In this document: positions 63,851 through 64,000 of the stretch, one piece after another
How positions within the stretch are numbered: the first letter of the stretch is position 1
Layout: every line of letters begins with the position of its first letter
DNA from: Desulfobacteraceae bacterium
GTDB taxonomy: Bacteria > Desulfobacterota > Desulfobacteria > Desulfobacterales > Desulfosarcinaceae
Direction: 5' to 3'
Length of the DNA: 64,000 nt
NCBI GenBank assembly: GCA_013003715.1
Contig: JABDIN010000043.1
Coordinates: 17,190-81,189, forward strand
Notes under the pieces: generated by a model
What the model was told of the DNA's origin: nothing
Databases searched by the model: none
What the model saw: only the letters and a program-made list of their open reading frames with translations
Program-made: the position numbers and the translations under genes

Positions 63851-64000
63851 TTGTGGTTCGCTCCGCTCTCACTATCTAACCTTATTCGTTATATTTATTT
63901 TTCATTTTTTACCCTGTTTTTAATTTCGGGCAGGAATGATTTACAAATTCTAAAATAGAAAAAAACAGAGAAAGATAGAAAAAATATCGCAATGAAACTG
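63851..64000. other. AT-rich end of window, no gene supported
   Basis: 150 bases of AT-rich sequence. Minus-strand frames from the edge stop after short stretches. It is probably the tail of a preceding cassette. Confidence 0.3.

Noticed and set aside
63895..64000. Partial minus-strand gene entering from the right edge
   Set aside because: Exact reading of the T runs gives an early stop, and the remaining frames show no protein-like pattern.
1..64000. CRISPR array
   Set aside because: No regularly spaced short direct repeats with unique spacers were seen; the repeats found are coding, iteron-like, attC or hairpin types.

Overview
The window looks like a chromosome segment of a Gram-negative, non-spore-forming bacterium, most likely a Desulfobacterota (Desulfobacteraceae-like) organism. 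This placement is inferred from gene content only: a TtpC-type TonB system, RapA, a CoA-transferase of the 4-hydroxybutyrate/acetate type, SLC13 and HEAT proteins, and signalling proteins ending in a 'CCNCKKIRDD...CPEC' tail. No marker gene fixes the taxon.

Layout. 1-7126: the start of a TonB-dependent receptor (minus strand, cut by the window edge) lies divergent from a six-gene operon, DUF3450 - TtpC-like - ExbB - ExbD - TonB - TPR, which should energise outer-membrane uptake. 7509-12380: an operon of a three-domain APH kinase / M23 peptidase / class III aminotransferase fusion, a double GNAT acetyltransferase and NadE. 12411-19246: a HEAT-repeat membrane-anchored protein, RapA and a CoA-transferase. 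19267-21751 (minus): ECF sigma factor, anti-sigma-like protein, DUF2953 protein and two GerW/YtfJ-family proteins, a sporulation-type set in a non-sporulating context. 22058-24501: a low-GC patch with a frameshifted esterase and a membrane-bound AraC-type regulator. 24798-31445: two unknown proteins, a PAS histidine kinase, a periplasmic binding protein, a repeat-rich spacer and an ACC deaminase with all diagnostic residues. 31736-37544: a von Willebrand A protein with six tandem repeats, a membrane protein with a Cys tail, and several decayed genes including an ankyrin/vWA pseudogene. 37711-40207: an SLC13 transporter and a YdeI-family remnant.

40285-62011 is a phage-derived element with podovirus-type organisation. 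It runs from a tRNA-Cys-like 3' fragment through a replication gene holding iterons, a small HTH protein, terminase, portal, scaffold, capsid, adaptor, tail and ejection proteins, a 1787-residue polyvalent protein with an embedded nuclease-like module, and a lysis cassette. No integrase, repressor, DNA polymerase or tail-tape gene is visible. The lysis genes are followed within 6 bp by two convergent low-GC genes, one with a PD-(D/E)XK-like motif, and then by an integron cassette with two attC sites whose outer boxes match as cassette biology predicts (63226-63850). The right edge of the window therefore lies in a cassette array or mosaic island whose integrase, if present, should be beyond 64000.

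All calls come from reading the sequence and family knowledge; no database search was run.
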